64,000 bases of DNA from Tetragonia tetragonoides (GCA_038025085.1 CM076149.1:31747501-31811500); one strand, 5' to 3'; shown: positions 45,701 to 59,188, counted from the stretch's first letter. Made by a program: numbers and translations. The notes: generated from the sequence alone by a model not told the origin.

Positions 45701-48055
45701 AATTCCCTAGAACTATTTGAGTTGTAAGATTTGGTGTCTTCCTCTATGAGGGCTACTTCTTCGGGAGAGAATCTCCAAAGGTCAATATCCTCACCATCAT
45801 GTTCTATTTTCAAGACAGAAGTCTTGTCAATAGTTGCTTTGATGGGGTTGGCATCGATTTCCACAATTTCTCCCTCTAACATCATCTTGACTTTCTGGTG
45901 GAGGGTAGAGGCTACAACATTTAAACCGTGGAGCCAAGGTCTCCCCAATCACAAGTTGAAAGTGGCCGGAATATCCATTACGTAAAATTGGACCATTTTC
46001 TCTATAGCCCCAGAGGTGACATTCATAGCTATGGTGTAGAGAACTTTTCGACTGGAGTTGATATAAGCAAGCAGACCTGGTGTTGAGTGAGCCAAATTCT
46101 TGATATCGATGCCCCATTTCGCTGCGGTTCTCAACGGGCATACATTCACGGCAGATCCATTGTCCACTAGGGTCATAGGCACATACTTGCCCATGGCAAA
46201 TACAATCAAGTACAAAGCATTATTGTGTGAGGATCCCTCGGGAGGTAGTTCACTGTTGGAGAAGGTAATGGTCGGTTGAGTTTTATCTCCTACCAAGAAA
46301 CTGACCAATTCGTGAGGCCTCATATCTTATGATACTGAGACTTTTGACAAGGCTTCCAAAATGGACTGTCGATGTTCGTAGGACGAGGCTAAGAGTTGCC
46401 AAATGTTGATATTGGCTTTGATTCTTTTGAGTTGGCCTGTGATGGGAGATTCTTTGTCTTTCGCCGGAACTTCTTCAACTTCTTATTCAGCTGGAGGCTG
46501 GAACCTGTTATTGTAGATGATTGGTGGCCTATAATGACGACCGGAACGTGTTAAGTGGGCCACACCTATGGGTGATCTAGTTTGGACCTCCCATTCATCT
46601 TACTCATCACTGTCCCATATGCCGGTAATCTCGAGTCCCAAGGCATCTTCAATACTAATATGCAAGATCTCACCCAAAGGGTTGTTGGAGTTTCTGGGTG
46701 CTTGACCAGGTTTTGGTAAGGGTATGGTGTCGTTCTCAATTCTATCTTGGATAGTGTATTTAAGGGCCCAACAATAGTCGGTGTCATGCCATTTTCCTTA
46801 ATGGTACTTGCATTATTCTCGCTCTTTCCAGTTGCGAATCTTAAGAGATGGTTCTGGAGGAGGTCCGATGGGCTGCAGCAGATTATTTTTGATCATTATT
46901 TCAAGAGCATGTGACAGAGTCATTCCAAGAGGGGTGAATTCTCTTGGTGGCTTTCTTTCAGCAAAGGTATTAACAACAGCTAGCTCATTAACCTGAGCAC
47001 CAGAGGAGGCCCCAACAGTTGTCCTCTTGTATCTCCCGTAAGTGAAGGGGTTAGGGGTGACCTGGTCTTTATTTTTGTTGAGATCATCTTCAATGAGGAT
47101 GCCAACGTCAAAGAGACACTGGTATGAGTCGATGGCCTGATATTGAAGGTGATTCTTATAGGCCGGTTGCAGGTTCTTAATGAAATGCTTGATTTGTTCA
47201 GTTTCAGAGGGTCTTTCCACCATTTCATCTATCTTGGATTTTCATCGACAGAGGAATTTAGTGAATCCCTCATTCTTCTCTTTAGTGGTAATTTCAAGCT
47301 CTCTCAAAGTGATGGGGAGAGTAGCGTTGTCTTTGTATCAAGCCAGGAAGACCGTGGTAAAATTGGACCAGGTTGCGTAGCTTTCCAAATCCAGGGCATA
47401 GAACCACCGTCGGGTATGTGTATCAAGGGTTTGGGGAAACAGATGGGCATAGAGTTTCTTGTTGATTCCCCTTAGAGCCATAGCGGTAGTGAAGGACTGC
47501 AGGTGATATTGCGGATTGTCAACTCCAGTAAAGGTAGGTACTTCGGGCATAGAGAATTTGGCTGTAAGTTTGCTCTTGATCTTAGTGTCAAACTTTCCCA
47601 CATTGGCACTGTAGTTGGAAATCAGGCCACTACTCTTGAGCACAGAGGTGATCTTAGCCAGCATGGCATTAGGCCCTTCTTCCTCAGAATCGGAATCGGA
47701 AGGGGTCCTTGACTCTTCCTCTCTTTTCCTCTCTATATCTTCAACCTTGATTCGAATCCCTTTCTAACTCACTCATTAAGTCATCCAATATTTCTTCAGT
47801 GGTCTTAGGCATTGTGAAGTTGGGAGGGGTGATTGGTGTGTAGAAAAAGGTATGTAGTGATGGCGAATTTATTGATGGTGAGGCTGTTTGTGGTGGAGGT
47901 AAATGAGAACCTGGCGGTGTGGATGGTTGAATACGAACCAGCCTTACCGAAGGCCGAGCCCAACTTTTCTCAAGGTTTCCTTTCTTCTTCGGACCCCCTA
48001 TCCTGTATATGAAGCATGGAACACTTAGTAACGAGAAAAACCATGAGACTCTCAC
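45701..48055 (-). pseudogene. gag and protease of B2, duplicate copy
   Basis: Same content as 36764-39118: protease LGRPWLHGLNVVAS and DNGSAVN, capsid and N-terminus, with the same stops. Small differences include KFSMPEV where copy 1 has KFSMTEV and a K for N in the MLAKITSV start. The protease end is fused at 45700 to D protease. Confidence 0.9.
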
Positions 48056-48359
48056 CTAAGAAAATTGTTGACCCACACATAGAAAAACATTATCCTAAAA
48101 AAGAAAGGTCCTTAAGCCTAAATGCCCGAATATTTCCCTAATATCCAAGGAAAATAAAGTCAATGAAATAGAAAAAAATGTGGATTGTCCTATTTTTTTT
48201 TTAGACTCAAAAAAAATGAAAAAATGGGATAAAATAAAATAAAAGAATTTCGGTCTTTTCTTTTTTGATTTTTTTTTTTGCTTTTTAGAGTTTTTTTCTT
48301 CTGTTTTTTTGCCAATTTTTTTATTTTAAAGTTTGATTTTTTTTTAATGCTTTTTGGCG

Positions 48360-48397
48360 TAGAAATTTGAATTCGCTTTTTTGGCGTCTACAGGCGG
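48360..48397 (-). repeat. B2 5' LTR stub and GGCGG target-site duplication, duplicate copy
   Basis: LTR stub to 48392, GGCGG at 48393-48397, equal to 39421-39458. Confidence 0.8.
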
Positions 48398-51230
48398 CCT
48401 AGGCAAAAGTTAGGGCAACCAAAAAAAATATAAAACAAATTCAACATCTTGAGGCAACTTAAATTTCCGAGGATTTAGAACATTGTTTCTCATTTAAGAA
48501 CTCTTTGGTCAGTCATCTAGAGTCATACTCATCACCTTTCTCGTAGGCTTGCACATAGACTTCACAACTGGGAGTTTTTTCAGAATGAGTTGGTTCTTTG
48601 TCCGCTACGTTCCAATTTGTCCATTTCGTTCCCATACCTTAACTTAGGATATTTTGTATCGCTGCATCAACATCCTAGCTCCTCGAGTAGGTCATAATCA
48701 TCAAGAACCACACATCAAACTAGGGGCTGATTCTCCCTTGACTTCACACAGTCTCGTCCACTTGTCTCTTACTTTGTCAAGATCACCACAGGAATGAAAT
48801 TCTTGATCACAAAAAAATTTCCCATATGAAGACCCTCTTCAGACCCTATAGGAGAGTCGTGCATCTTAGGCTAGGCTGCATGGAGCTGTGAGTCAATAGA
48901 GTCTGCTTACATCATACTTGCATAAGTACTAGAGTCGCCTTCAAAGGCATGCATGTGTACATAATTTCGCAGTGTCTTGAGTCCCTGCGTGTTTACATGT
49001 CAATTTCCCGATGCCCCGTGCATATTACTATATCATGTGTTATGCATCTTGTCATGGTCATTCGGGCATGTCTATTGCATCTTTTCCCTATGTGCATATT
49101 TTCAAGGGAGGTTTGAGTCTACCCGCTCTCCATCGAAACCAGCAAGCCCGGAACTCATGATCAAGCCCAGAAGCGACCATCCAACTACAACGAAAAATGG
49201 AAATATCCTTCTAACACCAGCCAAGCGCGCGGGCCCCCTACTGTCCCACGACTTCCTTTCCAGCCCAGAAGCCGTTATTTCAGTCTGTTCGCGGCAAAGA
49301 TCAGTACCAAGTGCGCGGGAGCGCGTCCCTTTGGCCCACTAATTCAAAATTCAACAGTTGGCCCATCTTACGATACCAATTATTTTCAGGTAAAACTAAC
49401 CCGATTATTTTTGCAGGTCCCAAATACTTGAGCACGGACGTCTGCCGCGACGACAGTTACTGCACAGAGTGTCAAAGTTATTTTAAGCCCGGTAAATCTG
49501 TCGGCCTCATCAATATCCCAAAAATCCAAAAAATCTCAATGTCCCGATATCCCAAAAATCCCAAATGTCCTTATGTCCCGATATCTCAAAAAACCCAAAC
49601 GTCCCATTGTCTCAATGTCCCAATGTCCCAACGTCCCAATGTCACAATGTCACAAATTTTGGGGTCATTCAATGATAGCTTAAGCTGTTGCGGTTAAACT
49701 GTCAAACTACAAGGTCACAAATTTTGGGGTCAGTCAATGATCGCTTAAGCTATTGCGGTTAAACTGTCCTTCTGCGAGGTTACTTATTATGTGTCAGTCA
49801 ATGATTGCATAAACTGTTGCGGTTATACTGTCCTTTTTTATATGTTTCATTCAATGATTGCTTAAGCTATTGCATTTAAACTGTTCATATGTTTTAACCA
49901 TTTTACAGCCATCATTTTGATCGCGCTGTCTCGTCGACCTTTTCATTTCTTGTGCAGGGACGGAATCTCGGCATCCGCTGAGTGGTGCTTAGTCACTGTT
50001 TGCTCAGAATAAAGCATTTACACTATGCACTCTCAACAGTGTTGCTTCCCATTTACAGCCGTTATTTTGAATTGCGCTGTCTCGTTGACTTTTTCGTTTC
50101 TTGTACAGGGACGGAATCTCGACACCTGCCAAGCAGTATTTAGTCACTGTTTGTCGAAGCACTCCACGTTGATCATTCTCATAGTATTACTAACTTTTTC
50201 ATTCACTCTGAATATAGGTCCCCAGCAGACGCTTAGACCATCTACGAGCGCTGTTCTATCCTGCTAACTATAACCTTTATTTTCTCTTGTGTTCACATAG
50301 ATGAAATCTTAGCACGCTACGAGCATATCCCAACTCCAGGTTTGTCTTCATATGCATACATACTGTACACTCTCACACACCGTGTGCACATCAGCATCCT
50401 GCATGTCGCATTCGAAATACTTTGATCTTTGCTTTTACTCAAGCTCGATCAAAGTGGGGGCTTAGGTAAACGCCAAAAAAGCGCCTTTAGATTTCTCCGC
50501 AAAAAGCCCGATGATGAAAGGAGTAATTTATAAACTTGAACGCTATTTTTGCTTTCATAGTTAAGATAAGGTCTCAGGTTTTTTCTCTAAATACTCCTTT
50601 ATTCTAGTTTCATTCAAAACTCTCGTTCAAGAGCTTTCTAACGACACCTTTCATGCCTCTTTCCGACTCCCAGTTGCCAAGTTGCGAACCAGGGGTAGAA
50701 CCGTCTTTTACCACCCATGGGTAAAACGGTATTTTCATATTTTTCGGAACACTAAAATTCCTCCTGAAAATTAAAATAGACTGGATGTCGTCATTATGAC
50801 GACATCCAGCTGGCAGCTGACAGCCGTCAGCGGCCCTGGGATAAAACCCAGGGCCGCTAGCGGCGCTGACACAGCCTCTGGCCCGAATATTTTTTCAAGC
50901 CCAATTCAAAAATTCGGCTCTTTACAGCCGTCCAACCCTACTTCCATGAGCCTATAAATACGACCCTCCTCCCTCAGTTCAAATCACACAGTCTACAGTT
51001 GATACCCTCTATTCTCAGTAGTATTGACTTTGAGCTTCTCCCTCTTTCTTCCATAAACAATTCTATTCCATTCTCGGGAGTATTGACACCGAGCTTTCCC
51101 CTCTTTCTTCCAAACTTGAGATCTTGTCTTTACTATTTTTGTCAAATATAGCCTACAGTTCAGGTACTAACTCCTGAAGGCTCAAATTAAATTATTGTCT
51201 AATTGTTTATTTTCTAGTAGATATCATGCT
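48398..51230 (+). mobile_element. Element C, right part, duplicate copy
   Basis: 3' region 48398-49513, minisatellite 49514-49660, four tandem repeats 49661-49890, polypurine tract 50451-50464, partial LTR 50465-51230 with TATA box 50953-50960 and palindrome 50781-50809. No gene. Confidence 0.88.
50781..50809. promoter_or_regulatory. 29-bp U3 palindrome in the C LTR, copy 2
   Basis: Identical to 41842-41870. Confidence 0.85.
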
Positions 51231-52170
51231 TGATATAACCAAAATGCTGAGGGTTGAGCAATCGACCCCCGTCCTAGCTACGTCAGAAGGATCTCGACCC
51301 TCAGCAGATTCGGAGCCATCATCAATCCAGAAACAGCTACTCCCTACCCCTGAAGGTAGCCTCAGGACAAGGATTTCCTTAACCATTACTCAACACCCCT
51401 ACTAGACCGAGAAGATCTACATCGACCAAAAGTCACACATTAACCCAAAGACCAACATTATGTTATTACCTAACTGTGAAGGGTCGACTCATTCAGGAAT
51501 TGACCCTAAAGCTTGCCATGAGCCCAGTGATGACGACAGCATGCGTACTGAACGAATATTCCTGAAGAGATTTGAGCAAATGCCTTGGCTCCCACTCTTT
51601 CTAAGCCCTAAGGACAATAGTGACGGCATCAATAATTGTACTACCCCTGACGTGGAGTCTCCTCAGAGGGTCGTACTAAAACTCACGTGACCACCCTCTC
51701 TAAGCCGACTTAGAGAGGGACGTACGGACAAGGCTACGTGTCTACTGTTCATTCGATGAAGCTAGCCGACTTTTGCCCTATAAATACCTGCACGGAAATC
51801 AAGGCAAAGGTATGTTTTTTCCATTCAGAGAACATTCACGCTGATTGAAGCAACATAGAGAAAATCCTCTGACATTCTGCTCTGACATTGCGTCCTTCAA
51901 GCGTGATCCTGATACTCAATCATTCAATCAATTCACACGCCCCTAAATCGACCACAAAGACTCTTACACAAAAAGTACCTCACGTACACCTTCATTCTCT
52001 AACTTTATCATCGGAGGGGTTTTCTCGAGTCGACCCCCCGAGGTAGTTTACCGTTGTTTGTCTTGTGCAGGCTCATTTAGTCAATTCAGGAGGCGGACAA
52101 CATCCCAGACCCTCGCTTAAAGACCTAAGCATCTTCGCAGTGTTCGACCCCCTCAAAATCGGGCAAAACA
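51231..52170 (+). repeat. 5' LTR of D, copy 2 (940 bp)
   Basis: TGATATAACC...GGGCAAAACA; TATA box 51779-51786, G-box CACGTG near 51684, inverted repeat 51694-51719. Confidence 0.9.
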
Positions 52171-52172
52171 TT

Positions 52173-52190
52173 TGGCGCCGTCTGTGGGGA
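52173..52190 (+). promoter_or_regulatory. Primer-binding site of D, copy 2
   Basis: TGGCGCCGTCTGTGGGGA, equal to 43234-43251. Confidence 0.75.
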
Positions 52191-52206
52191 AGGTGCATGG
52201 TCTTGC

Positions 52207-53753
52207 ATGAGTGAGCGTCTAGAAACTCCAGATTCAATTGAGCTCCCTAACCTCATAACCACAAAACTACTTACCCCGCCGTATCCAATCAGAAAACACT
52301 CTACGGTTTACATGGAAGCTGTGCCTAATCCTGAAAGGTCACACGACTCTGACGGAGATGAGAGCCAAAACTTTGGAAATCCCGAAAACCCTGTAACTAG
52401 GGGAGAATTACGACAAATCATGGGGGATTTACAAAGTACGATAAAGGAAACTCTCGAATGCTTGGCTAAAGAGCTGAGACCTCCTAAAAATCGGGAAAGA
52501 GAGGAGACTTCGAGGGGAGGAGCAGAGTCTCGTTAGAGACCCGACGACCTCCCCCTCCTCCACGTCATGAGCCCTCTCTGTCTCTAACTACTCGGTTTAT
52601 GAGGGACAACTAGTCCACTCATAGCACCGGCGGATCCTGAGAACGCAAAACCACTCACGGAAAACCCCTAAATCGCCCATTTAACTCGGACGATTAAAGG
52701 AAATTCCTCGAAAGAAAAAGAGAGGAGAAGGAAACCAGCAAGTATGGCACTGACCTAAGGGGTATCATACACAAAAGGGAAGAAGTTCGACGGGCAGAAG
52801 AACAACAACTTCAAGAGATATACCAACTCTATGAGAGGGAGAGGCAAAAAGGGTCGAGTCGTATTCAAGCTGGCCTTCATAATATCATTGAGTATCGAGA
52901 GGCTGAACGCCAAATCGAAGAGCAGAAACTCAAAGAATTGCATCAAAGGTACGAGGAGGAACTAAAACGGGACCATGAACTCCTCACGGGGTTCAGTCCC
53001 CCTCAAGCTACCAGCATCTTGCAACCACCGATCCTCCAGATCCCGAGTCCCACAACTATCAGGAACGTTGGGGTATCTAATACCCTAGCAAACTTGGGGA
53101 GTAGGACACCTGCTGTGGGATTAACCCCATTCAGTGACGAAATCATGGCGGCTCCGATGCCATCAAAATTGAAACCAATGGCGGACAAGTATGAAGCACC
53201 CCAGAATCCACAGGATCACATCATGGCTTACAGAGCGACCATAATGAACCAAACGCTAAGTGATGCGGCGCTATGCAGGAACTTCGAAATGACCCTTAAG
53301 GGGCTTGCCATCCAATGGTATGCCTCACTGAGCCCTAAGAGTATCTACTCTTGGGCTCAGTTGGAAAAAAGTTTCAAAAATCACTTCGCTGCACCCATCC
53401 AGCAGAGAAAAACCACAGAACACCTCTACAAACTCAAGCAAAATAAGAAGGAAGGCTTTAAAGATTACCTAGCTCGATTTAATGTGGAAACCCTCGAAAC
53501 AGATGACCTTGACAAGAGGCTTGCTAGCGCAGCCTTCGTGTCAGGATTAATAGAAGGGTCGCACTTTAAAGTCCAAATCAATTTGAAGCGGGAAGAGAAG
53601 GGATTTCTGACCTTGCCAGAGGTCCGACTGTTTACTGTGGCATACGCCAACTCGCAGGAACAATCAGGGAGATATACCCCGGGTAATTGGAGGACAAACC
53701 CTAAGCCTGAAGTAAAGACAAGCAAGAGCACACAAACTGATAAAGGCAAGTGA
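52207..53753 (+). pseudogene. gag of D, copy 2
   Basis: 52207-52536 gives the N-terminal 109 residues. A change of frame then leads to the charged Glu/Arg/Gln region (open from about 52690) and capsid 52938-53753, uninterrupted for 271 codons: ADKYEAPQNPQDH, IYSWAQLEKSFKNHFAAP, LARFNVETLETDDLDKRL, ending TGA at 53751-53753. Retrotransposon gag domain. The zinc knuckle lies downstream in the same frame, so the TGA is a premature stop or a readthrough site. It is the better preserved of the two copies. Confidence 0.88.
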
Positions 53754-54866
53754 CTAGCGGAAGCGCTTGCTGTATCCAGAGGACCGCCCAAAAGAAGTGA
53801 TTGGAGAAAGACCGACCCCTCGGATGACCAGTGGTCGTTCAGCGTGGACCAACAAACCATCTTCAACAAGATGGACCGCAAACTACTGGACATCCCACCT
53901 CCTATCATCAGGGACCTCTCCGAAAGAAACCCAAAACTTAGGTGTGCGTACCACGATGATGTTGGGCATACAACCCAAGATTGTCAAAGGCTGGTCAAGA
54001 ATCTTGAAAAGTTAGCTGAGGAAGGAAAACTGAAACAGTTTCTCAAAAAGAAAAATGTCTACAAAAAACCAAAGGTTACTACGGTCGTTGAGTCAGAAGA
54101 GTCAGAAGAGGATGATATGACCAACTTTGTAAAAATGATCTATGCCGGCCTCGGTGGAGGAGGATCTACCAAAAAGCAACGACGGGATCATTATCGCAGC
54201 GCTGAACAGATAATGGCCGTGGGAGTCCTCCCCCCCATTGGCAAGATCCCACCTGTAACCTTCAATGAGCGGGACGCACGAGCGCTTCATCATCCACATG
54301 ACGACCCATTGGTAGTAACTCTCAAGATCGCAGGCTTACTCACCGAACGAGTCCTCGTCGATACAGGAAGTTCAGGTGACATCATCACCTATAAATGCCT
54401 ACGACGGTTGGGATACAATGAAGACAAGATTACCCCTGTATCACTGTCTGTCTTTGGTTTTGGCGTGCACAAAGTCTACCCCATCAGCACCATCATTCTC
54501 CCTGTTCGAATAGGGGAAAAGGGGGCACGTCGAAGGCAGATCATTGAATTCTTCGTGGTCGATATGAAGTTGGCCTACAATGCCATCCTCGGTCGACCAA
54601 CACTAGCGGCCATCAACGTGGTGATTCATATGTCCTGGCTAATTATGAAATTTGATCGGGGAAACGGCCTGATAGTACAGGTTGTTAGTGATCAGAAGAC
54701 TGCCCGAAAATCATACGTCGATTGTCTGGATAGCAAGAAACAAGAAGGTGAAGAAGAGGATCTTCCTTTATTGCCTACAAAATCAATTGTATTAAACGCA
54801 GGAACTAGGGACAACACTGACTGTTTCCCCTACCCCTGCAGTAATCTCCACAGCAAAGAAGAATAG
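53754..54866 (+). pseudogene. Zinc knuckle and aspartic protease of D, copy 2
   Basis: Frame equal to gag after its TGA; open for 340 codons from 53844. A CCHC-like knuckle CAYHDDVGHTTQDC is at about residues 34-47, an acidic stretch ESEESEEDD near residue 85, the protease active site VLVDTGSSGD at about residues 170-179, and NAILGRPTLAA at about 248-258. Ends TAG at 54864. DTGS here contrasts with DNGS in A and B2. RT follows in another frame. Confidence 0.85.
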
Positions 54867-54906
54867 CGTAAGAGAAGGCAAGAGGAAGATAGATGAATGC
54901 ATCCTT

Positions 54907-56150
54907 TTGGAAATGTACCTGGCCGACCATATCGATACTCGATTTGAGCCAGAGAATCGTCCAGAACTGTCGGGAGAAACTTCCGAGGTCGGGCTAAATA
55001 ATGAGCAGCCAGAAAAAATCACATATATCGGGGCATGCCTAGTCGACCCCCAGAGAGGAGATATAACAAGGCTACTCCAAGAGTATGCTGACATCTTCGT
55101 GTTCTCCCCGTCTAATATGCTTGGGATAAATGGTGATCTAATCATCCATAGACTTGGGGTACACCCCGGCTTTAAGCCGGTGAAGCAAAAAAAGAGGCAA
55201 ATGGGTAAGGAGAGAAGTGAAGCAGCAACAGCCGAAGTTCAGAAACTGCTGAAAGATGGGTTTATCATAGAATGCCTCTACCCCTAGTGGCTAGCCAATG
55301 TGGTGCTAGTCAAAAAGCACAATGGAACTTGGAGAATGTGCGTTGATTTTACAGATGTCAACAAGGCATGCCCGAAAGACGACTTTCCACTCCCTCGTAT
55401 AGACGAGCTGATTGACTCCACGTCGAGGTATAAGCTTCTCAGTTTTATGGATGCTTTCTCAGGGTACCACCAGGTGCGGCTGGCAGAGGAAGATCAAGAA
55501 AAGGCGGCCTTCATCACTGATGATGGGGTATTTTGTTACAACATGATGCCCTTTGGTCTGAAAAAATGCGAGGGTAACCTATCAGCGCCTGGTGAAAAAG
55601 GTGTTCTCTCCTCAGTTAGGGAGAAATGTCGAGGCCTCTGTAGACGACATGGTCGTCAAGAGAAAGAAAGGGGACAGTCATTACTCCGATTTGAATGAAA
55701 CATTCGATACCCTGCGTCGGCATAATATGAAGCTCAACCACAAGAAATATGTGTTCGGGGTCCCGTGAGGAAAATTGTTGGGTTTCATGATAAGCCAACG
55801 TGGGATCGATGCCAATCCTGAGAAGATACAAGCAGTAATAGATATGCACCCGCCCAAGTGTCCAAAAGATGTGCAGCGATTAACAGGCTGCGCCGCAGCT
55901 CTCAGCCGTTTTATCTCACGGTCGACTGATCGATGTGCCTCATTCTTTGAGGCCATAAAAAACAGAGAAAAGTTTGAGTGGTCGGCAAAGGCTCATACCG
56001 ACTTCGAAAAATTGAAAGCATATCTGGCCAGAGCACCCCGGATGGTTAGCACCGAAATGGGGGAGAAAATTTCCATATATCTAGCAGTCTCAGATCGAGC
56101 AGTTTCAATGACCCTGGTATATGAGCGAGATAAGGTTTAACACCCAGTCT
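54907..56150 (+). pseudogene. Reverse transcriptase of D
   Basis: 54907-55287: KPVKQKKRQMGKERSEA, then TAG at 55285. 55300 onward: NGTWRMCVDFTDVNKACPKD, DFPLPRIDELIDSTSRYKL, LSFMDAFSGYHQVRL, MMPFGLKK, then a frameshift at about 55565. Beyond it the catalytic box reads EASVDDMVVK (Tyr of YVDD is Ser). The thumb has LLGFMISQRGIDANPEKIQ and LTGCAAALSRFI, with a TGA near 55768. The Asp pair is kept but the frame is broken. Confidence 0.87.
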
Positions 56151-57040
56151 ACTTCCTGAGCCACGTCCTGTTAGACGCAGAAACACGATATCCTGATATC
56201 GAAAAAATTGCTTTGGCATTAATCATAAGCGCACGACGGCTGCGACCTTATTTTTGTTCCCATGAGATTATTGTGCTTACCGACCAGCCCTTAAAAGCAA
56301 TTCTGAAAAGCCCTAAACGAGCAGGAAGGTTAAAACCATGGGCCACCGAACTGGGCGAATTTTTCGTAGAATATTAGCCCCGAAGAGCCATCATAGGGCA
56401 GGCATTGGCGGACTTTACCGTGGAAATGACATCTATCAATGATTTAATGAACAACCAGTGTTGTGGTCGACAAAGTGGGAACTGGCAGTCGACGGTTCAT
56501 CCTGCCGTAACGGGAGTGGGGCAGGTGTGGTACTCAAAAACTCTGAAGGAGGTGTATTCGAGTATGCCCTGTGATTCCAATTTGCAGCATCTAACAACGA
56601 GGCAGAATATGAGGCCCTACTAGCAGGTGTACAAATGGCTCGAATGGTAGGAGCGCAAAACGTGGCGGTAATCATGGACCCCCAGTTGGCCGTATCACAG
56701 ATCACCGGGGACTATGAGGCCAGGGAAGACTCGATGAAGGCATATCTCCAGAAAGCAAAAGAGGAAATTTTGAAGTTTGAAGAATCCTCAATCAAGCATG
56801 TGCTAAGATCAGACAACCAACAGCCGTATGCTCTAGCCAAGTTGGTAAGCTCTGCTATTATTGGACTCCCAAGATCGATCTTCTGGCAAGTCCTACAAGA
56901 AAAAAGCATTTTAAAGCCTTTGGAAGTGAACCTGCTCGACAGGTCGGAAACATGGATGAATCCATAATTGACTACCTTAGAGACGGGGTTCTATGGGAAG
57001 ATGAAAAGGAAAAGGGACGAGTGAAGAAACGAGCAAAATG
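56151..57040 (+). pseudogene. RNase H and archaeal-type RNase H of D
   Basis: First RNase H: ETRYPDIEKIALALIISARR and LRPYFCSHEIIVLTDQP, with TAA at about 56138 and TAG near 56376. Archaeal-type RNase H: ELAVDGSSCRNGSGAGVVL, a TGA after FEYAL, ASNNEAEYEALLAG, IMDPQLAVSQITGD, and SDNQQPYALAKL, where the last Asp of the usual ADALAKL is Tyr. Tandem RNase H domains place D in the Tat lineage. Confidence 0.85.
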
Positions 57041-57059
57041 GTTCATTTTGGTCGATGGC

Positions 57060-58210
57060 ATATTATAAAAACAAGCCTTCAACCAGCCAGTGCTCAGATG
57101 TATCACGCCCTCGAAAGGAGCTGATATCCTGGACGACTTACACAGTGGCATGTGTGGGTCGCACATTGCTGGAAGATCGCTGGCCCAAAAGGCCCTCAAA
57201 ATGGGGTATTTCTGGCCGACCATAAGGTCCGATGCTCTGAACCCGGTAACCCGATGCAAGAATTGCCAGATACACTCGACGGTACAGCGGTAGCCGGCGA
57301 TGAACTTGTCCCCCATACTGGAGCTACTTCCCTTTCACCTTTGGGAATAGACATACTGGCACCTTTTCCGGAGGTCCCAAGACAATTCAAGTTCTTAGTC
57401 GTGGCAATCGACTATTTTACAAAGTGGATCGAGGCCAAGGCTTTACGCCGTATTGAGGAACAAGACATCAGGAAATTCATCTGGGAAAATGTAATCACCC
57501 GCTTTGGGATCCCGAGGGGGATTATATTCGATAATGGCCCTCAGTTCAATAATCAAGGTATGAAAACATACTTGTCGAACCTTGCAATAAAAGCTCGGTT
57601 TTTCGTTGTGGCCAGACCACAGTCGAACGGATAGGCTGAGGCAGCCAACAAAATCATCCTCAATGGCTTAAAGCGTAAGCTCGACGCAGCCAAAGGACTT
57701 TGGGAGGAAAGACTATATGAAGTCCTATGGTCGATCAGAACTACAACCAAGAATGCTACCGGAGAAACTCCCTTCAGATTAGTTTACGGATCAGAAGCCG
57801 TCCTACCTATCGAACTCGTCAACCCATCCCCTCGAGTGATTTCGTATGACCCTGAAGAAAACGACAGGCAGTTGAGTTTTAACCTCGACTTACTGCCCAA
57901 AACAAGAGGAGACAACCTCCTCCGAATGGATATAGCCAAAAATCAGCTGATAAGGCAGTTCAATAGGAGGGTGAAGGGTAAACACATGGCCGCGGGCGAC
58001 CTGGTACTACGCAAGACGGAGAGTACAGGAAAGCAATCTGCACAAGGGAAGCTAACTCCCAACTAGGAAGGGCCATACAAGATCACCGGGGTCATCCGAC
58101 CAGGAACATACCGATTGGAAAACATGAGTGGCATCCCACTACCAATAGCATGGAACCTCAATAACCTGAGGAAATTCCACATCTTACAAGGGTTGGCCGA
58201 TTTACCCTAA
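57060..58210 (+). pseudogene. Integrase of D
   Basis: Zinc domain LHSGMCGSHIAG and CKNCQIH, TAG after STVQR (about 57291), core Asp in LGIDILAPFP, IDYFTKWIEAKAL, second Asp in IIFDNGPQF, then SNG, TAG at 57632 and Glu in AEAANK; the D-D-E spacing is normal. C-terminal domain FRLVYGSEAVLPIEL, AAGDLVLRK, a TAG near 58063, EGPYKITGVIRPGTYRL, end TAA 58208-58210. The zinc domain and core are in different frames. Best conserved integrase of the window but not functional. Confidence 0.88.
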
Positions 58211-59156
58211 AAATCGAGCAAAATGGGTTGGCGAATCCGAGCAAAAATCGACCCTAGGGTTCACAAATCCCTTCAAAAATTGTCTATCTTTTTCATAGTT
58301 CACAAATCCCCACAAAAATTGTCTACCAAATCAAAGAGTTTTTTGGCAATCCCATCAAAATTGTCCAAGTTGTAAAGGGTTAGGCGATCCCTGCAAAAAT
58401 CGACCTCTGTAAAGGGTGAGGACCCTGACAATACCTCTATCAATGACAAACGGGCGGGAACCCTACAACATCTTCTGTCAACATCTTTTGTCAATTACTT
58501 GATGGTTGAAAGAAATCAATTAACCCGCGAGCTTGGGGGCATACGTATATCCGTTTTGACTTCATAACAAGCTCACAGGTTAATTAATACAACAAAACTC
58601 GATGGCCAGATGCGTAATAGGGGGAAAAATATCTAATGTTTTGACAACCCTACTCTAAACTATTACGCACCTAACCATCGTATATCCGTTTTGACTACAT
58701 CGGACTAAAACGATCCAATGATCTTAAAAGTCTCATAAGGTCCACACGGCCTAACTCTAATTGCGGGCAAAGTAGGTCCACAAAGCCTAAGCCTTTACAT
58801 GAACTTCACGTCCCATGCAAAAGACTACTACTAAGGGACGTAAGCTTCAGAACATATGAACCTTCGCAACAGGCTAAACGCCTAAACGGTCGGGCTAAAT
58901 AGGTACAAACGGCCTGAGCGCCTATTCGAATCAAAAGCTTTGCATACCTACAAGCAAAAAAGGGTCGATTGGCCAAGCCAAGACCCATTATTCTACAAAA
59001 GGATCGATTGGTCAAACCAGGAACTTTGTAAAGTTGTAAAATATATACGACAAACAACACTCCAATACATGTGCAAGGAACAAAAAGAACTTAGCAAAAG
59101 GTCGATTTTCATTCACTGAATCGATATTTATAAGTGTCAATAGGCCACACATCAAA

Positions 59157-59188
<32 letters not shown>

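Larger units (their letters stand above)
45701..54640. repeat. Segmental tandem duplication, copy 2 (about 8.94 kb)
   Basis: Direct repeat of 36764-45700 with scattered single-base differences. The right end continues into the remainder of D (AATTATGAAATTTG), so this copy keeps the original right flank and copy 1 the original left flank. Confidence 0.95.
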
